64,000 bases of DNA. Source: Pseudarthrobacter sp. NamB4 (GTDB lineage Bacteria; Actinomycetota; Actinomycetes; Actinomycetales; Micrococcaceae). The position numbers were made by a program, and so were the translations under genes. The stretch's first letter is position 1. Each line of letters begins with the position of its first letter. This document shows positions 55,934 to 64,000 of this stretch, one piece after another. Under the pieces are notes generated by a model that was not told where the DNA came from, did no database searches, and saw only the letters and a list, made by a program, of their open reading frames with translations. The DNA is taken from assembly GCF_005796185.1 (NCBI RefSeq), contig NZ_VAHM01000012.1, forward strand, positions 62,001 through 126,000, in the 5' to 3' direction.

Positions 55934-56176
55934 GTGAGCGTGAACGAATACGAGGCCTCTCTAATCATCAGGTCCGGAGCGGAGCTGCTTTTATCCGCTT
56001 CAGCGGACCCCCGCTCGGATGAAGGCTATGCGGCGGTTAAAGCGAACATGTCGGCAGCGCTGGAGCTCATGGCGGAAGCGCTGGCGAACTTTGAAGCTGG
56101 CGTGGGGGGACCGAGCCGCTCCACCGGCTGGGTCCAGGACCTTCGCCGGGTGGCGGATGACTTAGCAGAGAAGTAG
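55934..56176 (+). CDS. Hypothetical protein, 80 aa
   Basis: Not recognised. From GTG 55934 (MSVNEYEASLIIRSGAELLL) the protein is acidic and mostly helical (ANMSAALELMAEALANFEAG), without Cys, signal peptide or membrane helix. GAGG lies upstream. The frame continues to 55835 but the earlier codons look non-coding. Isolated on the plus strand between two empty stretches. Confidence 0.5.
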   Translation: MSVNEYEASLIIRSGAELLLSASADPRSDEGYAAVKANMSAALELMAEALANFEAGVGGPSRSTGWVQDLRRVADDLAEK

Positions 56177-56620
56177 ATCGGCCGCCAGCGCTTGGACCCG
56201 CCCTGCAATTCTTCCCTGGCAAGCAAGATCTGCTGAGCCCGCACTGCTCCGGCAATGCAGCTCACGCCTTGAAGCACAGTGAGGCTGGGAACGCGGTGCC
56301 ACACTGCTGGACACCGCGTCCGATCGTAAGCTTACTTACTGTTGGTCGCAGCGTGTGAAGATGTACTGAGATTCCTCCTGCCAAGTAGTAGTAGACGGTG
56401 GTGGTTCGCATCTCGCGGGGCGACGGATGAAGCGCCCCTGCGATGATGGCGTTTTGAAGATGATGACGTGAGGAAGTAGCCCTGCAATGTTTCTGCCGGA
56501 TCGGTCCTGCCCGTGACTTGGTGGATGGCAAGACTTCTCCAAATACATCGCCTAGGAGTACACGAAGTCGCGACCAAAGCCTGTCACCAACGGTGGGGCT
56601 TTGGATGGTTTGATTAGTCG
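56177..56620. other. Intergenic stretch of about 440 bases
   Basis: Lower G/C than its surroundings and no convincing gene. CCAAAGCC (56574-56581) can pair with GGCTTTGG (56597-56604) just before the transglycosylase gene, giving a hairpin without a U run, perhaps in its 5' leader. Confidence 0.4.
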
Positions 56621-57373
56621 GTGCTTCGTCTCAGACGCCTCGTGGTCCTTGTCCTGTTTGTGTTTTGCGTCACCACCGCTTTCTTGTTCTGGGTGCTTGC
56701 GCACCCTGCCGCGGACGGACGTCGTGCGTTGTCTCCGCCGCCGCGGGCGGAGACTGAGTTCGAAATGCTGTCCTCCAGTATGACCACCGCCGTGAACGTC
56801 ACCAGAAACCCGGACGCCGATTGGGTGATCCGGGCTGCGGCGCAGACCGGGATCCCTAAACGCGCCCTGCGGGCATATGTTGCCGCGGCCGAGACCGTGA
56901 ATGCTACTGCTCCGGCGTGCGGGATCGGTTGGAACACTTTGGCGGCCGTCGGTTTCGTCGAAACAGCACACGGGACGTACGGCGGCGGCAGCTTAACCGC
57001 CGCGGGGGAGATGAGCCGCCCGGTGGTGGGCCCGGCTCTCAACGGGGCAGGATTCGCAGTTATCGCCGACACGGACGCCGGTTCGCTGGACGGAGATACC
57101 CGCTGGGACCGTGCCGTGGGGCCGATGCAGTTCATTCCTTCCACGTGGCAACTCGTGGGGCGGGACGGCAACGGGGACGGCACGGCGGATCCCTTTAATA
57201 TCGACGATGCAGCCCTTAGCGCGGCGACCTATCTTTGTGCTCACGGTCGTGACCTCACAACCGCGGACGGCTGGATCGATGCGATCTACGCCTACAACCA
57301 GTCCGATGCATATATTCAGCAAGTGCGTGAGCAGGCCACGGCATACGCAGCGAAGGCAGGCGCCGCGGGATGA
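56621..57373 (+). CDS. Lytic murein transglycosylase (MltB/SLT_2 type)
   Basis: 250 residues. A basic start and hydrophobic stretch (RRLVVLVLFVFCVTTAFLF) form a signal anchor. The catalytic domain has the Glu in VGFVETAHGTYGGG, then GAGFAVIADTDAG, RAVGPMQFIPSTWQLVG, DGNGDGTADPFNIDDAALSA and IYAYNQSDAYIQQV, as in MltB-like enzymes that cleave peptidoglycan glycan strands. The start is GTG 56621 with a weak ribosome binding site. A role in wall turnover outside the membrane is expected. Confidence 0.9.
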   Translation: MLRLRRLVVLVLFVFCVTTAFLFWVLAHPAADGRRALSPPPRAETEFEMLSSSMTTAVNVTRNPDADWVIRAAAQTGIPKRALRAYVAAAETVNATAPACGIGWNTLAAVGFVETAHGTYGGGSLTAAGEMSRPVVGPALNGAGFAVIADTDAGSLDGDTRWDRAVGPMQFIPSTWQLVGRDGNGDGTADPFNIDDAALSAATYLCAHGRDLTTADGWIDAIYAYNQSDAYIQQVREQATAYAAKAGAAG

Positions 57374-57565
57374 AGCCAAGGGTTGATAGTCCATGCTCTC
57401 CTGCCTGAAGAGGCGTCGGATTTGGTCCCGGCCCGGAGCGGCTACTGCCGGCAGCACGACAACTTCGAACCGCCCCATCTCTTCACGCTATCGTGTCCGG
57501 TAATGAGCAGGGCCTTTGCCACGTTTGGCGGGGCCGCGGCAACCGGCTTTGGCGAAGGGACGAGC

Positions 57566-58441
57566 ATGGGCGAAGGACTGACGACTGGCGGGCTGGAGTG
57601 CCTCTTCACTGGGTCGGTATGGGCAGAGGGTCCCCTGTGGGTGCCCTCGTCACAGACTGTGCGCTGGAGTGACATCCCCAATAACCTCATCCTCGAATTT
57701 GACCCGGCCAGCGGGTTAACCAGCGAGTACGCGGTGGATGTGGAATTCACCAATGGCAGGACCCTCGACGCCGACGGCTCCGTTGTCCAGTGCAGCCACG
57801 GACGGCGCAGGATTGAGCGGGACCGCGCGGGCGCCGTCGATGGAATCGTTGACAGCTTCGAAGGACGGCGGCTGAATTCGCCCAACGACGTCGTGATTGC
57901 GCGGGACTCCAGCATTTGGTTCACGGACCCTCCGTATGGGGTCCTTCCCGGCACCAAGGAGGGGCACGAGGGCGAGCAGGAATACGGCGGCTGCTATGTC
58001 TTCCGTTTCGAGCCGGCGTCGGAGGGTCTCACTGCCGCGATCACCGACCTCGTCTATCCGAACGGGCTGGCCTTCTCACCTGACGAGTCGGTCCTCTACG
58101 TTACGGACACGGCCGGCCCAAGCCATGGAGTCCCGCTGAGGATCGTCGCCTATGACGTAGCCGACGGCGGATGCCGCACTGCAGGTATGGTCGAGCTGGA
58201 AGAAGACCACCCTGCCGATGGGTTGAAGGTGGATCTGGAAGGCAGGGTCTGGACCTCTGCCGGCGCATCCGTACGGGTCTATTCGCCGTCCTTCGAACTC
58301 CTGAAGACCATCCCGGTGCCGGAGAAGGTATCAAACCTGTGTTTCGGCGGCCCGGACGGCCAGGACCTCTACATCACCGCCAGCAGCAGCCTGTACCGGA
58401 TCCGCACCACCACCAGGGGCGCCACCGCCCTGAACGTATGA
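57566..58441 (+). CDS. SMP-30/gluconolactonase/LRE family protein
   Basis: A 291-residue six-bladed beta-propeller lactonase. Metal ligands are suggested by Glu in VWAEGPLWVP, Asn in RLNSPNDVVIARD, Asn in VYPNGLAFSPDES and Asp in PADGLKVDLEGRVW. Known members hydrolyse sugar lactones using a divalent metal. ATG 57566 is preceded by GAAGGGA. The gene is 30 bases upstream of an aldo/keto reductase, so the pair may serve a sugar oxidation route. Confidence 0.9.
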   Translation: MGEGLTTGGLECLFTGSVWAEGPLWVPSSQTVRWSDIPNNLILEFDPASGLTSEYAVDVEFTNGRTLDADGSVVQCSHGRRRIERDRAGAVDGIVDSFEGRRLNSPNDVVIARDSSIWFTDPPYGVLPGTKEGHEGEQEYGGCYVFRFEPASEGLTAAITDLVYPNGLAFSPDESVLYVTDTAGPSHGVPLRIVAYDVADGGCRTAGMVELEEDHPADGLKVDLEGRVWTSAGASVRVYSPSFELLKTIPVPEKVSNLCFGGPDGQDLYITASSSLYRIRTTTRGATALNV

Positions 58442-58471
58442 CCCCGATGAATACTGACTTCAAGGAGCACC

Positions 58472-59503
58472 GTGGAATATAGGACCCTAGGCAACAGCGG
58501 CGCGGTGGTCTCCAACTACGCACTGGGAACCATGACGTTCGGTGCAGAGGCAACCGAGGAGGCATCCCATGCCATCCTGGACGACTACTTTGCCGCCGGC
58601 GGCAACTTCATCGACACCGCAGATGTCTACAGCGCGGGCGTCTCGGAAGAGATCGTCGGACGCTGGCTCGCCAAGCGGCCTGAGGCCAGAGACACTGCGG
58701 TGGTTGCCACCAAAGGCCGCTTTCCCACGGGAACAGCACCGAACGACGTCGGGACCTCCCGCCGGCATCTGACGCGCGCCTTGGACGATTCCCTCCGCCG
58801 CCTGGGGCTGGAACAGATCGACCTGTACCAGCTGCACGCGTGGGACCCGCTCACTCCCCTGGAGGAGACGCTGCGGTTCCTGGACGACTCCGTCAGCCGC
58901 GGCAAGATCGCCTATTACGGCTTCTCCAACTTCCTGGGATGGCAGCTGACCAAGGCCGTCCACGTTGCCCGCGCCCACAGCTGGGAAGTGCCGGTGACCC
59001 TGCAGCCCCAGTACAGCCTGCTGGTCCGGGAGATCGAGTCAGAGATCGTTCCGGCGGCACTGGATGCCGGGATCGGTTTGCTGCCGTGGTCGCCTTTGGG
59101 CGGCGGGTGGTTGTCCGGCAAGTACAAGCGGGACCAGGATCCCACAGGCGCCACCCGGCTGGGTGAAAACCCCGAACGCGGGATGGAGGCCTGGGAAGAA
59201 CGCAACGCCAACCCGGCCACCTGGACAGTCATCAATGCCGTGGAAAGCATCGCTGCGACCCGCGGCGTGAGCCCTTCGCAGGTGGCTCTGGCCTGGCTGG
59301 CGGACAGGCCCGCGGTCACATCGGTGATCCTTGGTGCCCGGACCCAGGAACAGCTCGCAGACAACCTTGCTGCAGCCCAGCTGGAACTCAGCCGGGACGA
59401 GATCGAACGGTTGACCCGGCTCAGTGAGCCGCAGACCGGAGTCTACCCGTACGGACCCCTGGCCCAGGAGCAGCGGAGCCGGAAGATCGAGGGCGGCCGG
59501 TAA
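58472..59503 (+). CDS. Aldo/keto reductase
   Basis: 343-residue TIM barrel NADPH-dependent reductase. The catalytic tetrad is visible: Asp and Tyr in FIDTADVYSAG, Lys in VVATKGRF and His in YQLHAWDPLTP. The cofactor-binding end has SVILGARTQEQLADNL. It begins at GTG 58472 with AAGGAG upstream. Together with the upstream lactonase it may act on sugars; exact substrate unknown. Confidence 0.92.
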   Translation: MEYRTLGNSGAVVSNYALGTMTFGAEATEEASHAILDDYFAAGGNFIDTADVYSAGVSEEIVGRWLAKRPEARDTAVVATKGRFPTGTAPNDVGTSRRHLTRALDDSLRRLGLEQIDLYQLHAWDPLTPLEETLRFLDDSVSRGKIAYYGFSNFLGWQLTKAVHVARAHSWEVPVTLQPQYSLLVREIESEIVPAALDAGIGLLPWSPLGGGWLSGKYKRDQDPTGATRLGENPERGMEAWEERNANPATWTVINAVESIAATRGVSPSQVALAWLADRPAVTSVILGARTQEQLADNLAAAQLELSRDEIERLTRLSEPQTGVYPYGPLAQEQRSRKIEGGR

Positions 59504-59506
59504 CGG

Positions 59507-60108
59507 TCAGCGGAGCACCGCGTAGCGGATGTGCGTCACCAGCCGCGTCCCGCTTACCTCCAGCGGCCCAAGCCTCAGTGTCCCCACGCCATCCAGAAGG
59601 CGCTCACCCGCACCCAGAAGGAGCGGCGCAATGTGCAGCCGCATTTCGTCAATCAGCCCCGCTGACAGGTACTGGCGGGCAGTCTCCGCGCCTCCCGCTA
59701 TCGCAACCCCCTTGCCGCCCGCCGCCTCCCGCGCCTGATCCAGCGCCGACTCAATCCCGCCGCCGACAAAAATGAACGTTGTGCCGCCCTGCATCTGCAG
59801 CGGACGGCGGGGATGATGCGTGAGGACAAAAACGGGGGCGTGGTACGGCGGCTCTTCACCCCACCACCCCCGCCAGCCCGCCTCCCAAGGCCCGGGACCG
59901 GGACCGGGGCCGGCAAACATGTTGCGGCCCATGATGAAGGCCCGGCTGAAAGAATGCCCGCAATCGCTGCTGCGTTCGCATCCGGTTCTGCAAACTGCCA
60001 CCGATGCAGATCTTCGCCGCCTTCGCCCAAGGGGTTGGCACGGGTCTGGTTCGGCCCCGCCAGGAATCCGTCCAGCGAAATGGTCAGGTCGCAGGTGACC
60101 CTGTCCAT
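59507..60108 (-). pseudogene. Dihydrofolate reductase family (RibD C-domain) gene with a frameshift
   Basis: The first frame begins at ATG 60108 (MDRVTCDLTISLDGFLAGPN) and reads through AAAIAGILSAG. The second frame picks up at AFIMGRNMFAGPGPG and continues through GGGTTFIFVGGGIESAL-like sequence to the end of the family fold. One base added near 59941-59945 would give AGAFIMGRNMF, exactly the family pattern, so a single-base loss is the simplest reading. Intact members are NADPH-dependent reductases of unknown substrate. Real decay and sequence error cannot be separated here. Confidence 0.75.
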
Positions 60109-60275
60109 GGCTTCCTTCCCTGTCCCGGCTCCGGCGCGCCTGTCCGAGGTGCGCCGGCGCGATAAGTACCGCCATGCTACTGCCGCCGGATCCTGCTCCC
60201 CAGGCCAGTGAGCCCTTGAAGGCCGGGTGGCTCCAGGGCTAGCATGGCCGCCACGTGCCGCAGAAGGAGAAGCTC

Positions 60276-60458
60276 ATGGGTGAGACTAGTGCAGACGCAC
60301 TGGTCCCCGGCCTGATGGTGGACCTCATCATTTCCCTGGACGGATATGCGTCGGCTGAGGGGTGGCCCGGCTGGTGGGGCCTCGAGGGGCCCGAATACTG
60401 GAGTACATCCCCACGGCGCTGCATGCACCGCCATCCGGTCCGCAGCAGGCAGACTTGA
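60276..60458 (+). pseudogene. Truncated second dihydrofolate reductase family gene
   Basis: Starts MGETSADALVPGLMVDLIIS and continues LDGYASAEGWPGWWGLEGPEY, the N-terminal signature of another DHFR/RibD-C protein. It then loses similarity; the next frame reads LEYIPTALHA directly after, suggesting a base lost near 60396, and stops soon after. The remaining about 120 residues of the family are missing. It lies on the opposite strand to the related broken gene 168 bases away. Confidence 0.6.
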
Positions 60459-60462
60459 TGCC

Positions 60463-61122
60463 ATGACTGATGCTGATGCCGTAACCACCCGGAGTTCAAC
60501 GGTTGAGGAATGGACGCGTGCGCTCGCCGAGTCCAAGGGTTCGCCCGGTGGAGGTGCCGGGACCGGGGTGATGCTTGCCATTGCCGCCTCCTTGGCTTCC
60601 ATGGTGGCCGGCTACACAGAACCGAAGGACCACCAGCAGGAGGAGCTGGCTTCCCTTCACGCCCGCGCCCGGGCACTGCGGGAGGACGCCCTTCAGCTGG
60701 CCGACGATGACGCGGCCGCCTCCGAAGCCTTCGGCGCCGCTTTTCATTTGGATCGAGGTCCGGAACGGGATGAGGCGATACATCGCGCATCCGTTGGTGC
60801 CGCCAAGGCCTCGGCTGTCCTGGGTGAACGGGCTGTTGCTGCCATTGACGACCTTGCCTGGCTTGCGTCCTATGGCAATCCGGCGCTCATTGCCGATGTC
60901 GTGGTTGGATGTGGTGCACTGAGGGCAGCAGTGGCGGGGGCGCGCACCAACGTCAGCTTCGACCTTGCCACCCTCAGGTCCGCCGGGGCCACGTTGGAGC
61001 AGGTCAGGGAACAGCATCCCGCCCTGTGGGCGGCGGTGGAGCAGTTGAGCTCAGCGCTGCAGCGCATCGACCGGTTGACGGCAGCCGTGGATGACCGGGC
61101 CGCACCGACCGACGCCGGCTGA
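60463..61122 (+). CDS. Cyclodeaminase/cyclohydrolase family protein
   Basis: A 219-residue helical protein of the FTCD_C family (formiminotransferase-cyclodeaminase C-terminal type, as in FchA). SKGSPGGGAGTGVMLAIAASLASMVAGYT is the diagnostic glycine-rich stretch, and DDDAAASEAFGAAF holds the usual acidic segment. Relatives process 5,10-methenyl- or formimino-tetrahydrofolate. I start at ATG 60463. The folate link with the two broken DHFR-like genes beside it is suggestive only. Confidence 0.85.
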   Translation: MTDADAVTTRSSTVEEWTRALAESKGSPGGGAGTGVMLAIAASLASMVAGYTEPKDHQQEELASLHARARALREDALQLADDDAAASEAFGAAFHLDRGPERDEAIHRASVGAAKASAVLGERAVAAIDDLAWLASYGNPALIADVVVGCGALRAAVAGARTNVSFDLATLRSAGATLEQVREQHPALWAAVEQLSSALQRIDRLTAAVDDRAAPTDAG

Positions 61123-61178
61123 ACTGCCGACCACCTGCACCCCAACCGGCGGCCTCAAAAAATCACCCGCCGGTATCA

Positions 61179-61892
61179 TTGAGGGATGACCATGGCGGTC
61201 CGCCACTCCCAAACCGCCATCCGCTCGCGCGGAGGACCCGCCGATTGATTCGTCGGGTACCCGTGTGGACCTGGCGGCTCCTCATGCTGGGCGTGACGTC
61301 CTCACACCCCCGCCAACCACCCACAATTTCCAGCCGGCCGCAGGAATGCCTCCCCGTCTACGTGTACTTCCACGGCGGCGGATGGACATCCGGGGATAAA
61401 TCCGCCCTCACCAAGTACTGCGCCAACCAGGCGGCCGGGGGAATTGTGGTGGTGAACGTGAACTACCGCAAGCCGCCCCGGTTTTATATGGGCCATGTGC
61501 TTGAAGACGCCAATGCCGCCCTGGCGTGGGTGCGCAGCAACATCGAAGACTACGGGGGCGACCCCGAGTCGGTGGTTTTGGGCGGCGGCTCCGCAGGCGG
61601 CCAGATCGCCGCCCTTGCTGACGGCGGCAACAATCCGGCCCAACTTGCCGGATACTACTCTCTTCAGCCCGCGCTGGCGGCGGATCACCTGAGAGGCCTT
61701 GTCCAGCACTGCAGCGTGGTGGATTTCTCCGTGTTCTTCCAGAGCGGCTCCGGGAGGAGGCCGTCTGCATCTCAGACTGAATGGCTGGACGGCCGGTTCC
61801 CGCCCGTGTTCAGAAGTGTACCGGCTTCAGAAGTGTACCGGCGCCTGCACGCGTTCGTCAGGAAAGTCGCCGGCCCCACAACGAACATCTGA
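61179..61892 (+). pseudogene. Degraded alpha/beta hydrolase (esterase/lipase type)
   Basis: The centre is a good HSL-type hydrolase: PVYVYFHGGGWTSGDKSAL (oxyanion hole), VVVNVNYR and nucleophile motif LGGGSAGGQIAAL. The N-terminal family sequence is absent in this frame; another frame just upstream reads DSSGTRVDLAAP. The C terminus ends soon after EWLDGRFPPVF, without the catalytic acid and His, at a 17-base tandem duplication. I read it as frameshifted and truncated. Confidence 0.55.
61809..61842 (+). repeat. Tandem duplication of 17 bases
   Basis: TTCAGAAGTGTACCGGC occurs twice in a row. Since 17 is not a multiple of three the duplication shifts the reading frame in the 3' part of the hydrolase gene. 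Confidence 0.9.
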
Positions 61893-61972
61893 ACCCCAAG
61901 CCCCTGGCACTGAACCGGGCTGCCGGCGCTATCAGCCCGGAGGATTTCCGTTCTGCCCGCGTTCAGCAACGG

Positions 61973-62674
61973 TTACACCAGTGGCCAGGGGTAGCGCATA
62001 CCCGTCCGGTCAATCGGGAGCACGCCTTCCCGAAGCAGGCGTGCCACCCGCCGCTGCAGGGCCGCCACCTCTTCGTCGTCGAGAAGCTCCGCCACGTCCT
62101 CAGGCACGGCCCCGGCGAGCGCGCTGATGTCCCGGAGCAGGGGCTCCGGGATGGCTTCGCCGGCGAAGTCCCAGATGACGGTTCGCAGCTTGAAGACTGC
62201 GGAGAAGCACAGCCCGTGGTCGATGCCCCACACCCGTCCGTCGTGCCCGCGGAGCACGTGCCCGCTCTTGCGGTCCGTGTTGTTGGCGACGACGTCGAAG
62301 AGGGCCAGCTGTGCCAGGACACCATGGATCTCGGGTGCTTCGGTGTGCAGGGTGAAGTAGTGCTCGCGGAAATCGCACTCGACGAACCACTGCAGTGAAC
62401 CGACACCCAGCGGGGCGTCTTCCCGGATCACGGTGGGCGGCACGAGGTCCCATGCCAGGTGGCGGCTGAGGAGATAGGCAGCGCGCTCCCGCCGGTACAG
62501 TCCGGGCTCAAAGTCATGCAGTGGGCGTTCCCCCAACTCCGGCTTGTACACCGCGTAGGAGGAGTCCTCCCCGCAGGAGACGCGAACCAGGAACGTCGCG
62601 TTGCTGCTGCGCGGAATGCGCGCCACGAGTTCCACCCGGCCGTCGGTCAGCAGGTTCAGCTCACGCGTGGACAC
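61973..62674 (-). CDS. SCO1664 family protein (PI3/PI4-kinase-like fold)
   Basis: A 233-residue cytoplasmic protein recognised as the actinobacterial SCO1664 (TIGR03843) family. Kinase-like features are VYKPELGERPLHDFEPGLYRRE (Lys), NNTDRKSGHVL (catalytic-loop-like Asp/Asn) and WGIDHGLCF (metal-binding Asp). No substrate is known. The start is GTG 62674 with AAGGGA upstream, 48 bases after the MSMEG_4193-type phosphatase, its usual partner. In many actinobacteria the mycothiol gene mshC follows; here the next gene downstream is the degraded hydrolase on the other strand. Confidence 0.9.
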   Translation of the reverse strand: MSTRELNLLTDGRVELVARIPRSSNATFLVRVSCGEDSSYAVYKPELGERPLHDFEPGLYRRERAAYLLSRHLAWDLVPPTVIREDAPLGVGSLQWFVECDFREHYFTLHTEAPEIHGVLAQLALFDVVANNTDRKSGHVLRGHDGRVWGIDHGLCFSAVFKLRTVIWDFAGEAIPEPLLRDISALAGAVPEDVAELLDDEEVAALQRRVARLLREGVLPIDRTGMRYPWPLV

Positions 62675-62722
62675 CGGCTGTCCCTTGCGGGCTGGCTGGC
62701 AGGGTGGAGGGACCTGTGGGCA

Positions 62723-63391
62723 TCATGCCGCCAGTCCCGCCAAGGACCCGGCAACGGAGTTCACGGCCAGTACGGCAGGAGGACGTCCGTCCACGAACGA
62801 GATGGCCGAAACGGATGCAGGGCTGATCACGATCCGCTGGAACAGGTCCAGGTGCGTGCCCAGGGCATGGGCAACGGCCGCCTTGATCGGGTCGGCGTGC
62901 GAAAAGCACAGGATCACTCCGCCCCGGTGCTCGGCGCGCAGATCATCGAGTGCACCGACCATCCGTGCCTGCATCTGGGTAAAGCTCTCCCCGCCGGGAA
63001 AACGGAAGGACGACGGCGTGTGCTGGACCGTGCGCCATTCCGGCAGTCCGGAGAGCTCGGCGAGCGCAGCGCCGGTCCAGTCGCCAAAGTCGCATTCGGT
63101 CAGCCCTGCCTCCTCGGCTACCGGGAGTCCGGTCCGGGCTGCCGCGGGGGCGGCAGTCTCCCGGGCCCGCTCCAGCGGGGAGGAATAAAGGGCGTCCACG
63201 GCGAGCCCTTCAAGGCGTTCCGCGATTCCGTCCGCCTGCGCCTGGCCCCGTTCTGACAGGTGCAGTCCCGGTGCCCGCCCGGGCAGCACCTGCCCGGTGG
63301 TCGGGGTTTCACCGTGGCGCACCAGGAGGAGAAGCGTGCGCTCCTGCCCTGGCGGGGGAGTCGGCTGTTCCGACGGCGTTCCTGCAGTCAC
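62723..63391 (-). CDS. MSMEG_4193 family histidine phosphatase
   Basis: A 222-residue histidine phosphatase superfamily protein, annotated in relatives as putative phosphomutase (TIGR03848). The phospho-acceptor His is in LLLLVRHGETPTTG, with LSERGQAQADGIAERL, YSSPLERARETA, Glu in ECDFGDWTG, and the second His in ILCFSHADPIKAA. I start at GTG 63391 (MTAGTPSEQ). It is divergent from the ATPase gene and precedes the SCO1664-family gene in a two-gene operon. Confidence 0.9.
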   Translation of the reverse strand: MTAGTPSEQPTPPPGQERTLLLLVRHGETPTTGQVLPGRAPGLHLSERGQAQADGIAERLEGLAVDALYSSPLERARETAAPAAARTGLPVAEEAGLTECDFGDWTGAALAELSGLPEWRTVQHTPSSFRFPGGESFTQMQARMVGALDDLRAEHRGGVILCFSHADPIKAAVAHALGTHLDLFQRIVISPASVSAISFVDGRPPAVLAVNSVAGSLAGLAA

Positions 63392-63472
63392 AGACCCAGC
63401 GTAGCCGTTGGTGAGGTACGGCGTTTGCAGAATCTGCTCGATTCCGGGCAGGGTCGGGGCTACCGTGGAGGG

Positions 63473-64000
63473 GTGAGTGAGCGTCCCGAGATCTTCACTG
63501 TTGGTGAGCTGCGTGCAGCCGGGCATGTCCTCAAGGACCTGCGCCAGGAAATCCGCGACAACCTGCTAGCCGCGCTCGCGGCCGGACGGGATCCGTGGCC
63601 CGGGATGTACGGGTTCGGCCGGACCGTGCTTCCCCAGCTTGAGCGTGCCCTGATCGCCGGGCACGACGTCGTTCTGCTGGGTGAGCGGGGACAGGGCAAG
63701 ACACGGCTCCTCCGTACCCTGGCCGGGCTGCTGGATGAGTGGTCCCCGGTCCTTGAGGGCTCAGAACTGAACGAGCATCCGTTTGAGCCGATCACCGAAC
63801 ACTCCCGGGCCCGCGTGCTGACGGAGGGGGACAGGCTGCGGGTGTCATGGCGCCACCGGTCTGAACGGTATGTGGAGAAGCTGGCCACGCCGGATACTTC
63901 TGTTGCCGACCTCATTGGCGACGTCGACCCCATGCGGGTGGCGGAGGGGCGCCGGCTGGGGGACCCGGAGACCATCCACTACGGGCTGGTCCCGCGTTCC
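63473..64000 (+). CDS. AAA ATPase, magnesium-chelatase/MoxR-like, 5' part
   Basis: Open from GTG 63473, with GGAGGGG just before it, to the window edge (176 codons). MSERPEIFTVGELRAAGHV begins the protein, then FGRTVLPQLERALIAGHDVVLLGERGQGKTRLLRTLAG with Walker A GERGQGKT at about 78-85. This fits the actinobacterial sigma-54-interacting/magnesium-chelatase-like ATPases, which usually pair with a VWA-domain gene downstream. The Walker B region is beyond the window. Confidence 0.82.
   Translation, partial: MSERPEIFTVGELRAAGHVLKDLRQEIRDNLLAALAAGRDPWPGMYGFGRTVLPQLERALIAGHDVVLLGERGQGKTRLLRTLAGLLDEWSPVLEGSELNEHPFEPITEHSRARVLTEGDRLRVSWRHRSERYVEKLATPDTSVADLIGDVDPMRVAEGRRLGDPETIHYGLVPRS

Noticed and set aside
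56552..57183. Minus-strand open frames opposite the lytic transglycosylase
   Set aside because: They are antisense shadows. The plus strand carries all catalytic motifs of the MltB-like family.
57383..57565. A longer SMP-30 protein starting at 57383
   Set aside because: The extra 61 residues have no family counterpart, and ATG 57566 has a good GAAGGGA ribosome binding site.
60346..60462. N-terminal extension of the cyclodeaminase back to 60346
   Set aside because: That stretch overlaps the truncated DHFR fragment in another frame and encodes Gly/Arg-rich residues; ATG 60463 begins the family-like part.

Overview
The window reads as chromosome from a high-GC actinobacterium of the family Micrococcaceae, most likely Arthrobacter or a close relative such as Pseudarthrobacter. 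The grounds are the strong G/C preference at third codon positions, frequent GTG starts, ATGA/GTGA gene overlaps, and a set of actinobacterial families: DUF3000, DUF6421, MT0933-type antitoxin, TIGR03085, HGxxPAAW, the PdtaR ANTAR regulator, and the SCO1664/MSMEG_4193 pair. Genus is inferred from remembered gene order and protein style; no search was run.

Layout. (1) 0-14.4 kb, mixed housekeeping: a thiolase with the start of its beta-oxidation partner, RNase D, DUF3000, threonine aldolase, SDR/DUF6421, MsrB, an alpha/beta hydrolase, a YbaK/SufE/sulfurtransferase group, ZapE, a BenE transporter and a small MT0933-type protein. (2) 14.6-15.6 kb: a leftward operon of five tRNAs (Gly, Cys, Val, Gly, Val) with a recognisable promoter and terminator, and a rightward tRNA-Val(CAC) with its own promoter and terminator. 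(3) 15.7-20.5 kb: a PD-(D/E)XK nuclease-like gene, then def-fmt-rsmB in overlapping frames, and rpe. (4) 20.5-24.6 kb: an FMN riboswitch, a short leader ORF whose stop overlaps the ribD start, and ribD-ribE-ribB-ribA-ribH, a full riboflavin operon with ribB and ribA as separate genes. (5) 24.7-34.0 kb: hisE, hisG, hisF, hisI and trpE, trpC, trpB, trpA with two small membrane-protein genes inserted. (6) 33.8-43.6 kb: lgt, gltB-gltD, pyk and, facing them, pdtaR.

(7) From tRNA-Leu (43.8 kb) to about 62 kb the character changes. There are long stretches with no convincing gene, small unrecognised proteins, exported proteins, and several genes whose frames are broken by what look like single-base changes (about 46.5, 47.2, 52.2, 59.9, 60.4 and 61.2-61.9 kb). 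The most coherent part is 51.7-55.4 kb: two cupredoxin lipoproteins, a four-helix membrane protein, a CHRD-domain protein with a C-terminal anchor, a class F sortase and a His-rich DUF3558-like lipoprotein, all on one strand. An isolated succinate-dehydrogenase-type iron-sulfur subunit lies just beyond. No integrase, transposase or repeated tRNA end was found, so a mobile island is not demonstrated.

(8) 62-64 kb returns to conserved actinobacterial genes: the SCO1664 family protein, the MSMEG_4193-type phosphatase and the start of a MoxR/magnesium-chelatase-like ATPase that runs off the window.

No rRNA, insertion sequence, prophage or CRISPR array was seen.
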